Origin: an uncultured Planctomycetota bacterium
Lineage (GTDB): Bacteria; Planctomycetota; Phycisphaerae; UBA1845; UTPLA1
Length of the DNA stretch: 64,000 nucleotides
Reading direction: 5' to 3'
Assembly: GCA_900696465.1 (NCBI GenBank)
Contig: CAADGE010000030.1
Location: 62,001-126,000 of the forward strand
The translations under genes and the position numbers were made by a program. The notes beneath the pieces were generated by a model. That model was given only the letters and a program-made list of their open reading frames with translations, made no database searches and was not told the DNA's origin. This document shows positions 26,426 to 35,196 of the stretch, piece by piece (the first letter of the stretch is position 1; each line of letters starts with the position of its first letter).

Positions 26426-27595
26426 TCAGTCCTGCATGGACGATTCGTGAATCTGAGCGGCCTGGCGATTCCGAGTCAGCGATGAGGGTGCATCAATCAT
26501 GCTCGGCCGGAAAGGACGTAAGCTCCAGATGGTCTCGCTGCCCTGCCGTCGGGCAGTAAAGTAGATGCGTCCGTCAGCCCCCCAGTGCGGCGAGAAGTTC
26601 TGCCCCGCTCCGCCGGTGAGTCGTTGAAGACCGCGTCCGTCAACATCCACGATCCCGATATCGGCACGGCCGTAGGCGTCGATTCGTGTACCGGGTTGCG
26701 TCGGGCTCTCGTCGGCATGAACCCAGGAGAAGGTCAATTGCGAGCCATCGGGCGACCAGCTCGGACCGATCAGCGCCGCCTCGGCGCTTTGCGCGACTTC
26801 GGTCGGATAAAGCGCTTCGTTTTCTTCAAGCTGAATGGTCCAGATGGAGAACCAGCGGCTGCCGCGGGCCCGGGCACGCTGGTAAGCGATTCGGTCACCG
26901 GTCGGGCACCACGCGGGGAACAGCCCCTCACCGATGAGGCGTTTGATGCCGGGATTGTCGATTTCGGATACCCACAGTTCACCGCGGCCTTCGCGCGGAT
27001 TGACCCTGCAATAGGCAAGCCGGCGCCCGTCGGGCGACCAGGTGGGATGCAACTCGGGAAGAAGATTGTCAGTGATCTGTCGAGGATTTCGACCGTCGGC
27101 ATCAATGACCCAGATGTCCCAATGACCTGAGCGATCGCTGCAAAATGCGATGCGGGAGCCATCGGGCGAGAAGACCGGCTGGGCGTCACTGGCAGGGCCG
27201 TCGGTGATCTGCGTGACGGTCGCTCCATCAACGGGCTTGGTGTACAGATGGCTGTACGGCGCGTGCCGCGTGGAAGCGAAGACCAGGGTCTTGCCGGTCG
27301 GGTCGACGTTGGGATCGAAGTCAGCACCTTCACTGATCGTGGTGTGCTGTTGCAGGTTCGTCGCGGCTCGAGTCTCGAAGGACAGATCGCGGGCGACGCC
27401 GGCCTGCCCGAACAGGAGCAGATCGCGATCGGACTCCCATCCCCGCGGTGACTCAGAGTCGACGGGCGACGGCTGCACCGGAACGGCGCGAACGGTCGGC
27501 ACGGATCGTCTTGAATGGATGCACGAAACACAGATGATCAGCACCACGGCGGTAAGCCAGAAACGGACATCCGTCAGTCGCGACGTGATCCACAT
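26426..27595 (-). CDS. TolB-like beta-propeller lipoprotein (PD40 repeats)
   Basis: 389 residues. The N-terminal hydrophobic segment (FWLTAVVLIICVSC) ends in a possible lipobox. Repeated PD40/TolB units follow: PVFSPDGSRIAFCSDRSG, PTWSPDGRRLAYCR, PSWSPDGSQLTFSW and PHWGADGRIYFTARR, each with the SPDG signature. The whole is a periplasmic six-bladed propeller like TolB, probably binding a protein partner. TolB normally works with Pal; the nearest Pal-like protein here is the OmpA lipoprotein at 10.6 kb, not adjacent, and no tolQRA genes are present. It is the first gene of a three-gene operon. Confidence 0.85.
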   Translation of the reverse strand: MWITSRLTDVRFWLTAVVLIICVSCIHSRRSVPTVRAVPVQPSPVDSESPRGWESDRDLLLFGQAGVARDLSFETRAATNLQQHTTISEGADFDPNVDPTGKTLVFASTRHAPYSHLYTKPVDGATVTQITDGPASDAQPVFSPDGSRIAFCSDRSGHWDIWVIDADGRNPRQITDNLLPELHPTWSPDGRRLAYCRVNPREGRGELWVSEIDNPGIKRLIGEGLFPAWCPTGDRIAYQRARARGSRWFSIWTIQLEENEALYPTEVAQSAEAALIGPSWSPDGSQLTFSWVHADESPTQPGTRIDAYGRADIGIVDVDGRGLQRLTGGAGQNFSPHWGADGRIYFTARRQGSETIWSLRPFRPSMIDAPSSLTRNRQAAQIHESSMQD

Positions 27596-28003
27596 TCAAA
27601 CACCTGTCCTGCGCGGCGATGGACTGGCATCTCCTGCAACGGCGCTGCGAGCGTCATGCAGAGATATTGCCGGAGGACTTATCGGTTCTGGCGGACGCCC
27701 GATACAGAAATCGACGCCGAAAACAGCTCGAGTTTTCGAAGGCGTAAACGAGAAGTTTGGGAGGTACTCCGCGGCCGCGTTTGTCCGATAAGTCAACGTG
27801 AAAATATCGACGGCAGCCGCAACATGACTTGAGATTCTTCGCAGTCTGCTTGTGTACGCAAATCAAGTACAAATCGAATGTTACGCAGGCGCAACAATTG
27901 ACAGGCACACGGCAGAATCCGCCTGATTCGCGCAAAGATTGCCGCACGAATGCGGGCGCATCAACAATGCAGTCCGCGATGCATTGCGAGCGGCTCTGTG
28001 GTG
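27596..28003. other. Intergenic region upstream of the TolB-like operon
   Basis: About 408 bp without a convincing gene on either strand. The central part (27780-27900) is AT-richer than average and contains TCCGATAAGTCA (near 27783), a string partly shared with 33226-33239. Presumably it holds the promoter of the TolB-like operon; no clear -35/-10 pair was found. Confidence 0.4.
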
Positions 28004-29041
28004 TCAGGGGTTGGTATTGAGACTTGCCTGAATCTGCCCGCGAAGCTGAAGGGCCTCCGCGTTGTTGGGGTCTTCTTCGAGCAGCCGCTTGAGGCGATCG
28101 AGCGCGTCGGGGGCCGCCCCGAGTTCCCATTCGAGCATCGCGAGAAAGACCTGAGCATTGCCTGACCGGGGATCGCGATTGACGGCTTCAAGTGCGTATT
28201 CCCGTGCGGCCAGCAGTCGTATGCGTCGCTCGGACTCGGCCTGGTCGCGCATGGACTTTGAAAGCTCAACATAGATCGCGGGATCGTCCGGATTGGCGGC
28301 GCGCTGCGCCTGATGGATGGTCAGTTTCAAATCCTGCAACTGCTTGAATTGGAGATTCTCCTCGCCCTTGAACGGATCGGCGCGCAGTTGTGCTTTGGCA
28401 ATGGTGATGCCGCGTTCAACGCAGCGCAGGGCGGAAGAGTAATCTTGCCCGGCCAGGTGAAGTTTTCCAAGTTTGAGCTGGATTCCGGCATCGTTGGGCG
28501 CCATGGCGGCGGCTTCGTCAGCCACTTTGAGCGCATCCTTGGTTCGGGTCAGGGCGTTGAGCACAGTGGCCAGGTCCATGGCGATCTCGGCCTTGATGGG
28601 CCTGCCGCTCAATTCGAGCGGTGCAAAATCCTTGGCACGTTCCAGAGGATGCACGGCCTGGAGATTCATTCGTGAGGACTGGTAGATTCGGCCGACGGCG
28701 GCATAACCGCGCCACTCGTTGCCGGCTTCCTTACTGCGATTGAACTCTTCAAGGCGCGAGAGCGCCTCCAGCGGCTTACCCATCTCGACCAGCAGCAGAC
28801 CTTCAATGAGACGAAGACGAAACATGTCGGGCTTGATGCGACGCACATGTTCATAGATTCGCTGGGCCGTGACAAAGTCGCCGGCATCGATCTTGCGGAT
28901 GGCGTCCTCGACCATGTCTTCGGGGGTGACGCTCTGACCGGGATCGGTGACCTGACCGTGAAGCAATGGAGAAATCAGAAGAAGCAGAATCACCGCTCGT
29001 GTCGCAGTCGGACACTGGCGTGCCAGATTCATGGGTTGCAT
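28004..29041 (-). CDS. Exported TPR-repeat protein
   Basis: 345 residues from ATG 29041, with AAGGAG 8 nt upstream. The signal-like N-terminus (AVILLLLISPLLHGQ) is followed by several tetratricopeptide repeats: DAGDFVTAQRIYEHVRRIKP, MGKPLEALSRLEEFNRS, TKDALKVADEAAAMAPNDAGIQLKLGKLHL, and DALDRLKRLLEEDPNNAEALQLRGQI. It probably scaffolds protein contacts in the periplasm or envelope. It lies 207 bp downstream of fliS on the same strand. No specific flagellar signature is visible, so a flagellar role is only contextual. Confidence 0.85.
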   Translation of the reverse strand: MQPMNLARQCPTATRAVILLLLISPLLHGQVTDPGQSVTPEDMVEDAIRKIDAGDFVTAQRIYEHVRRIKPDMFRLRLIEGLLLVEMGKPLEALSRLEEFNRSKEAGNEWRGYAAVGRIYQSSRMNLQAVHPLERAKDFAPLELSGRPIKAEIAMDLATVLNALTRTKDALKVADEAAAMAPNDAGIQLKLGKLHLAGQDYSSALRCVERGITIAKAQLRADPFKGEENLQFKQLQDLKLTIHQAQRAANPDDPAIYVELSKSMRDQAESERRIRLLAAREYALEAVNRDPRSGNAQVFLAMLEWELGAAPDALDRLKRLLEEDPNNAEALQLRGQIQASLNTNP

Positions 29042-29248
29042 GGCGGGTCTCCTTTCCAATCCGGTCGCGAATTCGACAAGGTGAATCCTTCAGATTTTAC
29101 GCGGCGGATTCGACCCTGGTTCAGCGACGGCAACAAGAAGGCCGATCAGCCGTCATTATCGCCGAAGCGACACGCAGGGGCCAGCACGGGTGCTGGTTTC
29201 GCAGGCGAGATTGGCCTTTTGCCGATTGCACGATCATGCCCGGCCACT

Positions 29249-29695
29249 TCAGACTTCGACGCTCAGGGGCTGCCTCTCTGCGGGCTTGGCCGGGACATGA
29301 GCCGTCACCGCCGGGGCCGCCTCGCGAACCTTCTCGATCAGGAGCTTCCAAGTCTCCCGCTGGTGTTCGAGTATCTGCAGGGCTTCGTCGATGCACTCGG
29401 GCTCGTGTCGGGTGTTGGCCTCAACCAGTCGCCAGTAAATGAAGTTGTAGAGACCGGAGAGCTGGTCGCAGAGACTCGGATTCACCTCGGGTCGCAGACC
29501 GTTCTTCATCTCGGTGATAATGCGCTGCGCTTTGAGAAGCTTCTCGCATGCGTTCTCGAGATCGCCGGCAACGAGGGCCTCGCGGGCCTGACGGGCGAAG
29601 CGGATCGCGCCGTCGTAGAGCATGAGATGCAATTGCTCAGGAGTCGCGGTCATGACCGCGTTTCGGAGGTACTCTGCGGATGCGTCGTGGTTCAT
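29249..29695 (-). CDS. fliS: Flagellar export chaperone FliS
   Basis: 148 residues from ATG 29695. FliS binds the C-terminal helix of flagellin in the cytoplasm and prevents premature polymerisation. Family features: SAEYLRNAVMTATPEQLHLMLYDGAIRFARQAREAL, IITEMKNGLRPEVNPSLCDQLSGLYNFIYWRLVEAN and EALQILEHQRETWKLLIEKV. It has a short Ala/Pro-rich tail beyond the usual end. It is downstream of fliD and flagellin on the same strand, the usual grouping. Confidence 0.93.
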   Translation of the reverse strand: MNHDASAEYLRNAVMTATPEQLHLMLYDGAIRFARQAREALVAGDLENACEKLLKAQRIITEMKNGLRPEVNPSLCDQLSGLYNFIYWRLVEANTRHEPECIDEALQILEHQRETWKLLIEKVREAAPAVTAHVPAKPAERQPLSVEV

Positions 29696-29846
29696 GATCG
29701 TGCTCGCGCGATGCCGGTCGGCCGAGGCCGCTCGGCAGGTTTCTGTTTTCGGAAGCATCGGTGAACCACGAGCCGCATGTGAGTGTACGTCCTCGAAATG
29801 TTGTGTGGCCGCGCAAAGATCGCCGAGGTCCCAGAACAGCGCCGCA

Positions 29847-32800
29847 TCAGGAAGCCGAGAGCAGGGACAAACCGGAAAGCGCGGACTGCTGTGTCTGGAA
29901 CGAAGCGATCAGGGATTCCGTGGCATTGAACTGAGCGAGCAGTCGCTGGCGACGGCGATCGATTAGTTTTTCCATTTGTTCGATGCGGCCCTTGAGCAAG
30001 TCTTCCGAGTTGCGAATGGACTGCTCCTGGAGTGCGATCGTCCCGGACTCGGCATCGGTGAGACCCTTGATCTCATCCTGCAGAAGTTTGCCGAAGCCGG
30101 TCGCCTCGGTCGTGAAGAAGGCCTGCACAGCCGCAGGGTCCTTCTCGTATTCCGTTCGAAATTTCTGTTCATCGAAGCGCAGCGACGAACCGGAGGCCAG
30201 CGTAATCCCGAGCTGGCTGAGCCGGGTAATGGTCGCGCTGCCGCCGGGGAACGATCGGGTGACAAGCGACAGCAATCGATCGCGAACCCGTCGGGCGGTC
30301 GTGTCGCCGTTGAGCACGCCGCGCTGCTGGGTCTCCGCGTCGTATCGACTGAGACTGTCCACGCTGCTGACAACGTAGTTGACGGCAGTGACGAACGCCG
30401 AGAGGTCCTGGGCAAGGGCGTCGTTGTTTCGACGGACCTCGATCTTCACCGGGGCATTGCTGATGCCGACGAGGTCCAGTCGAACCCCTTCCAGCACATT
30501 CGTCAGGGAGTTGGTGGTGTTCTGAATAACGACCGGCGACGAGGAATTCGGATCGCCAAAGACGACGACGGCATCTCTGCCCTCGTTGAGTGTCTCGAAA
30601 CCAAGACCAGTCGTGCCGGTGTCCACTGCCAGCGCACCGGCCCTGCCGGTCTGCGTGGCGACCAGATTCAGTCGGAAGGGCCGCTCACTGCCGCCGCTGC
30701 GAAGAATGGTTGCGGATACCTGTGCACCAGACGAGCGAATCTTGTCGACCACGTTTTGCAGCGTATCGGTAGCCGTAATCGTGATACGTGTTTCGTAGGA
30801 ACCGTCGATGGTCGTCGAGCCGGGTGCGGCCTCTTTGAGAATGTTGAGCGATTTGGCGGTCGTCGCTCCGTCCTCGGTGATCCGCAGGCGTCCGCCACCG
30901 GTGGTGGTGTCCTCGATGAGAAGTCCATCTCCCTGGTCGTTGATGCGCGCGACGACGCCGATGCCTCGCGAGTTGATCTCGTCGATGACGTCGCGGAGGG
31001 TCACTTCGTTACCCTGCGTGAGATCGACCACGGCGGACTGACCCAGACTGTTGGTGATGCGGAACCTGCCGCGCACGATTCCGCGACCGTCGTTGAGGTC
31101 CGCCAGACGTGTCGCTTCAGAGATGTACTGTCGTTGAAGATTGCCGCTCGTCGCGCTCGAAATCGCGCTGTCGATGGCGATGCGCAGATCAGCGGCCGTC
31201 GTGCCCGTAAGGTCGCTGATCGACAAACTGCCTGTCCCGCCGGTCTGGTCATGCAGCACGATGCCGAGACCGGAATCGGAAACGGATGCGGCGATGTCGA
31301 TACCTGCACCATTGATGGCTGAAAGCACATCCGTAAGAGTTGCGGCGTTACTCAGATCGATCACGGCGGTCGCACCCGCGCGGTTGGTGATCTGCACCTG
31401 ACCGAGGCCGACTCCGCTGCCGCCATTGAGTGTACGCAGCAGGACGGTATCCAGACTGCCGATGACTCGAGCGGATTGCAGGACGTTGCCGGATGCCTCA
31501 CGCAGAAGTCCGAGGTCAAAGGCGGCGGAAGAGTTGTTGAGTGCGGTCACTTCAAACGTGCCGGAACCGGAAGTCTGATCGATCAGGCGAAGACCGAAGC
31601 CGTCCGGAGAAATCTCCGCGAGGAGTTTCCCACCGTTCATCGTGTGATGGTTGATGATGCGACGGATGTCGCCGAGGGTTTCAACGTGGAAGATATCCTT
31701 GCCGGTGATCGTGCCAGCGGACGCGGCAGTGGTCAGCCCCAGTGCGGCAGCGGTTGTGCCGCCATCAACTTCCTCGACCTTGAAAGTCTGATCACCCGAG
31801 GATGCGTCATTGAGAATCATTCTCGCGCCGCTCAGCGTGACCGTGACGCCGGCGCCTGAGGCCTCGATGATCGTCTTGACATCGCCCATGGTCGCCGCGG
31901 AGGAGAGGTCCACATCTACCTGCTGACCAGACCGGGTACTGATGCGGATGGAACCCTGTGGCACTCCGGCGCCGCGGTTGAGGACCGACAGTGGCGTAGT
32001 GTTCGATAGGCGTGGAGACAGGTCGATGTTCAACGTCGTGCCGTCGGCGAGGGCGACAGCGAAGTCGGACTGGCTGTTGAGCCAGCGGACCGCGTTACCG
32101 TCGTTCAACCGTGACAGACTGGTGGCATCGGTCACGAAGACGAGCTGCGCACCGGTCAGGGTGCCGGTGGTGCTGTTCCCTGCAATGCCGAGGTCCGCAG
32201 CGGTGCGGCCGTTGCCGATTTCCGCGACGGTCAGCGCGCCGACTGAGAGGCCGGTCTGATCGCGTAGTACGAGGCGGTCATTCTCAACCGTCGCATGGAC
32301 GCGTGCAGCGGCCTGCTCGTTGATCCGCTCGATTACGTCGCGGATGGTGGCTGCGGAGGTGAGGTCGATATCGGCCGTGCCGCCGGCGCGATCGGTGATT
32401 CGGATGGCGCCGCGCCGAATGCCTTCGCCGTCACGAAGTGCGTCCAGCGACGTGGAGTGATCGAGGCGGCCAGCCGCCGTTTCCAGCGTAAGCGTCCCGG
32501 CTCCAACCGGTGTGGCATCGGCGGTGGCGAACCCGGAAGAGATCATCTGCTGGGTGGTGGCGAGCTGCTTGACGGAGAACGTGAAGCTTCCCACGGCGGA
32601 CCCGGCGCCTGCGGAGACGACGATGGACGACTCATCGCTGCTGGTGGCCTGGGAGCGACGGAAGAACTCGGTGTTGGCAAACCGAGTGGCCAGGTTTTGC
32701 ACGCCGAGCAATTGCGAGGTGATCTGCAGGTAAGCGGTGCGGCGACTGGCAAGGTTTCCCAGCCGCGTCTGAAGCTGCGTGATCGGGCGACGCTGGACAT

Positions 32801-32873
32801 TGATCAGCGAGTCGACGAGCTGTTGGATGGGAATGCCGGAGACGAGGCCGATTCCCGTGGAGAATGTCGACAT
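29847..32873 (-). CDS. fliD: Flagellar hook-associated protein FliD (filament cap), extra-long
   Basis: 1008 residues; FliD is commonly 450-700. The N-terminus (FSTGIGLVSGIPIQQLVDSLINVQRRPITQLQTRL) and C-terminus (LDRRRQRL-type coiled coil and FNATESLIASFQTQQSALSGL) are typical and coat the filament tip as a multimer. The central region is expanded by about five degenerate repeats of the flagellin-hook-IN type. Each has LN-G-GI--G-I-IT-RAG-, then VDL--A-T--DVI--IN--G and a second half with L-L-D-TGG-G-L, for example around residues 140-228, 460-560 and 590-680. It is followed by fliS, 151 bp downstream. Confidence 0.94.
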   Translation of the reverse strand: MSTFSTGIGLVSGIPIQQLVDSLINVQRRPITQLQTRLGNLASRRTAYLQITSQLLGVQNLATRFANTEFFRRSQATSSDESSIVVSAGAGSAVGSFTFSVKQLATTQQMISSGFATADATPVGAGTLTLETAAGRLDHSTSLDALRDGEGIRRGAIRITDRAGGTADIDLTSAATIRDVIERINEQAAARVHATVENDRLVLRDQTGLSVGALTVAEIGNGRTAADLGIAGNSTTGTLTGAQLVFVTDATSLSRLNDGNAVRWLNSQSDFAVALADGTTLNIDLSPRLSNTTPLSVLNRGAGVPQGSIRISTRSGQQVDVDLSSAATMGDVKTIIEASGAGVTVTLSGARMILNDASSGDQTFKVEEVDGGTTAAALGLTTAASAGTITGKDIFHVETLGDIRRIINHHTMNGGKLLAEISPDGFGLRLIDQTSGSGTFEVTALNNSSAAFDLGLLREASGNVLQSARVIGSLDTVLLRTLNGGSGVGLGQVQITNRAGATAVIDLSNAATLTDVLSAINGAGIDIAASVSDSGLGIVLHDQTGGTGSLSISDLTGTTAADLRIAIDSAISSATSGNLQRQYISEATRLADLNDGRGIVRGRFRITNSLGQSAVVDLTQGNEVTLRDVIDEINSRGIGVVARINDQGDGLLIEDTTTGGGRLRITEDGATTAKSLNILKEAAPGSTTIDGSYETRITITATDTLQNVVDKIRSSGAQVSATILRSGGSERPFRLNLVATQTGRAGALAVDTGTTGLGFETLNEGRDAVVVFGDPNSSSPVVIQNTTNSLTNVLEGVRLDLVGISNAPVKIEVRRNNDALAQDLSAFVTAVNYVVSSVDSLSRYDAETQQRGVLNGDTTARRVRDRLLSLVTRSFPGGSATITRLSQLGITLASGSSLRFDEQKFRTEYEKDPAAVQAFFTTEATGFGKLLQDEIKGLTDAESGTIALQEQSIRNSEDLLKGRIEQMEKLIDRRRQRLLAQFNATESLIASFQTQQSALSGLSLLSAS

Positions 32874-32957
32874 GTGGCTGCTCTCTCACGAATCACCGCG
32901 GCCGGCGATCGGAACAACCGCCGTGCACGATGGTTGCTGATTCTTTGGCGGCGATCG

Positions 32958-33260
32958 TCAGTGTGAATCGGATCCGCGGCGCGCAGCGGACGCATCCGCG
33001 GCTGCCGCAAGTCCGTGCGGCTTGGCTTCATCCGGCGACGGAGCGAGCGGAGCGGCGCGGAAGCGTTTCCGGCCGTTGACGTAACAGGTGAGGATGCACC
33101 CGCGTTTGTGGCACAGCTCGCGTTGAAGCATTCGCGACGGCATCGTCAGTCTCCGCATACGGCGAACAGAGGAACCATCCACCGGTCGATCGGCATCCGT
33201 CTGGATGCCCCGACCGCTCACAGTTTTATCGGATAAGTCACGCTGCTCGTCGCTGCTCAT
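32958..33260 (-). CDS. Possible small protein between flagellin and fliD (doubtful)
   Basis: An open frame of about 100 residues from ATG 33260 (MSSDEQRDLSDKTVSG), with a Cys-containing middle (CHKRGCILTCYVNGRKRF) and an Ala-rich tail. Codon third positions look fairly GC-rich, which would fit coding. There is no ribosome site or recognised family, and the gene would sit between the flagellin terminator and fliD. It is listed only because nothing else explains the 528-bp gap. Confidence 0.25.
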   Translation of the reverse strand: MSSDEQRDLSDKTVSGRGIQTDADRPVDGSSVRRMRRLTMPSRMLQRELCHKRGCILTCYVNGRKRFRAAPLAPSPDEAKPHGLAAAADASAARRGSDSH

Positions 33261-33326
33261 TCGTCGTTCGGTCTGCATGTCGCCGGTCAACGCGTCGCAC
33301 GGCGTCTGGTTTTCAGTATCAATACA

Positions 33327-33360
33327 AGAGGCGAGAAGGTGCCAGGACCTTCTCGCCTCT
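33327..33360 (-). terminator. Strong hairpin terminator after flagellin
   Basis: A perfect 14-bp stem (33327-33340 with 33347-33360) and 6-base loop, 42 bp past the flagellin stop. On the minus strand it is followed by TTGTATTGAT, a weak U-tract. It would separate the highly expressed flagellin mRNA from fliD. Confidence 0.75.
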
Positions 33361-33401
33361 CGCGAACCCATGTATCAGCCGTTCCGGTCAGGGATCGGCA
33401 A

Positions 33402-34880
33402 TTATCGCAGGAGGGCCAGCACTTGCTGCGGTCGCTGGTTGGCAAGGGCCAGAATCTGAGTCGTGGCCTGCACCAGAATCTGCGAACGTGTCAGGTTGGC
33501 GACCTCGTGTGCATAGTCGGCATCGCGGATCGAGGACTCCGAGGCCTGAATGTTCTCCAGCGCGACACGCTGGCTGTTCAGGTTGGTCTCGATCTGATTG
33601 GCCTGGAAGCCGCCGAGGCGACCACTGAGGATGGACACCTGAGTGATGGCGGCCTGCACGATGGCGGCGGCCGTCGGGTGGTTTCGATGGTCGGTCAGGT
33701 TGGCCGAGCCACCGGAGCCGATGCTGTTCAGGAATCCGTTCCAGACGGAGCCGAGGTTCGAGGTCGTAATGGACGGAATGCCGATCGAGAGCAGGCCGTC
33801 ACTGTTGACCTGCGAGCCGATCTGGAAGTTGGCGCCGCCGCCGGAGATACCAAAGGTGCTCGACGACAGGGTCGTGCCAAAGCTCTCGGCCAGATCGACG
33901 ACAAGATCGAGCCCGCTCGTGCGAATGCGAGCCGTCAGGCCGCTGACACTGGCTGACTGTCCGTTGATGAGGACGCTGGCGTCGCGGCCGCGATCCTCGT
34001 GATCGCCTTGGTCACCCGGGGTGACCGTGAAGTTACCGCTGATGGCTCGAACGCTGACGAATTCCTCCGAACCGTAGCCGGTGCTGCTGAAGGACAGGCC
34101 GGTCGCCGAACCGGTGCCGGTGGTGACGAGCGAGGCGGAGACGCCGGTGAGCGCCTTGAAGCTGGCAATCGTCTGCGCGATCGAGGAGACGGTCGTGCCG
34201 CCGGTAAAGGTGAAGGTCTCCGTGCCGTAGCGTCCGCGGACCTCGAGGGTCACGTTGTTCGTGGCGGACAGGGCGCTGGAGGTACCGGAGGCGGACAAGC
34301 CGTTGGCACCGCCGGCGGTGATGTTCAGCTGCGCCGTCTGAGCCGACTGGGTTACCTGAATGGTGACCGGCAGCGAGGTGTTCGACGGGATGCGCGCGCC
34401 GAAGATCTGGAGCCGCTGGAGCTGGGCGTTGTTCTGACTGCTGATGGTATAGGCCAGTTCGCCGTTGAGGAGCTTGCGGCCGTTGAACTGCGTGGAGTTG
34501 GCCACGCGGTTGATGCTCTCCAGGAGCGAGTCGATCTGGAGCTGATTGGCCTGGATCTCGTCGGGCGAAAGGGCGCCGCTGTTGGTCGAAGTATTGACCA
34601 GACCCTTGATCTCAAGCAGCAGCTTCGAAACTTCACCCAGAGCTGCGTCCGCCGTCGAGATGACGTTGATCGCGCGGGTGGAGTTGTCGATCGCCGCGTT
34701 GATTCCGCGGATTTCCGCCCGAAGTGATTCGGACGCAATGAGACCCGCCGGATCATCCGCGCCGCGATTGATCCGCAGCCCGGTGCTGAGCCGTTCGAGT
34801 CGGACGTTGAGGTCCTGCTCATTGGCGATCAATCGGTTGATCGCCTGAATTGCCGAGACGTTTGTGTTGATGCGACTCAT
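33402..34880 (-). CDS. fliC: Flagellin
   Basis: 492 residues from ATG 34880, with AGGGAGGA 7 nt upstream. The conserved N-terminal coiled coil (INTNVSAIQAINRL, LSTGLRINRGADDPAGLIASESLRAEIRG, NSTQFNGRKLLNG) and C-terminal coiled coil (RLGGFQANQIETNL, ALENIQASESSIRDADYAHEVANLTRSQILVQA, ALANQRPQQVLALLR) frame a variable Ser/Thr/Gly-rich centre. The centre includes a hook-IN-like unit (VRGRYGTETFTFTGG) and would be surface-exposed. It is flanked by a hairpin terminator and a sigma28-like element. Glycosylation by the upstream enzymes is plausible but unproven. Confidence 0.95.
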   Translation of the reverse strand: MSRINTNVSAIQAINRLIANEQDLNVRLERLSTGLRINRGADDPAGLIASESLRAEIRGINAAIDNSTRAINVISTADAALGEVSKLLLEIKGLVNTSTNSGALSPDEIQANQLQIDSLLESINRVANSTQFNGRKLLNGELAYTISSQNNAQLQRLQIFGARIPSNTSLPVTIQVTQSAQTAQLNITAGGANGLSASGTSSALSATNNVTLEVRGRYGTETFTFTGGTTVSSIAQTIASFKALTGVSASLVTTGTGSATGLSFSSTGYGSEEFVSVRAISGNFTVTPGDQGDHEDRGRDASVLINGQSASVSGLTARIRTSGLDLVVDLAESFGTTLSSSTFGISGGGANFQIGSQVNSDGLLSIGIPSITTSNLGSVWNGFLNSIGSGGSANLTDHRNHPTAAAIVQAAITQVSILSGRLGGFQANQIETNLNSQRVALENIQASESSIRDADYAHEVANLTRSQILVQATTQILALANQRPQQVLALLR

Positions 34881-35196
34881 GGGTTCCTCCCTGAACACCG
34901 CCGATTTTCATCGCGGCGGGCGGCATACGACCGTGTATGCCGGTGACGTCCGTGGGTTGACGGCCTACATCCGTGTGCAGCACGTCCCACAGAACAACCG
35001 ACCGTGCTATCGGGCTCCTTGGGGTCCGACTTTCATTAAGGGGTAAATATTTTCTGTGCGCCAGCGGCGCGTGCGGACACTTTTTCGGCGGACGGTTATC
35101 GGGCGATTGCACGTGTGTCCGGCGAGGTCGGATGGCGAGGATTATCGGATACGAGGTCGTGACCAACGGGACGTCAGCCAGAATGATACAAACTTC
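34881..35196. other. Flagellin upstream region
   Basis: 316 bp without a convincing gene. It carries the flagellin ribosome site, a sigma28-like element at 35007-35034, and the sequence TTATCGGATA near 35144 (TCCGATAA on the minus strand), another possible but unsupported -10 box. Confidence 0.45.
35007..35034 (-). promoter_or_regulatory. Putative sigma28 (FliA) promoter of flagellin
   Basis: On the minus strand GAAA (35034-35031) is followed after 16 bases by CCCGATAG (35014-35007), against the sigma28 consensus TAAA-N15-GCCGATAA. The distance to ATG 34880 is about 120 nt. Confidence 0.4.

Noticed and set aside
27783-27794. TCCGATAAGTCA as a sigma28 -10 box
   Set aside because: It resembles the GCCGATAA box but no TAAA lies 15 bases upstream on either strand, and no flagellar gene starts nearby.
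29976-31322. Plus-strand open frame of 448 codons opposite fliD
   Set aside because: Antisense to the repeated centre of fliD; composition is a by-product of the repeats.
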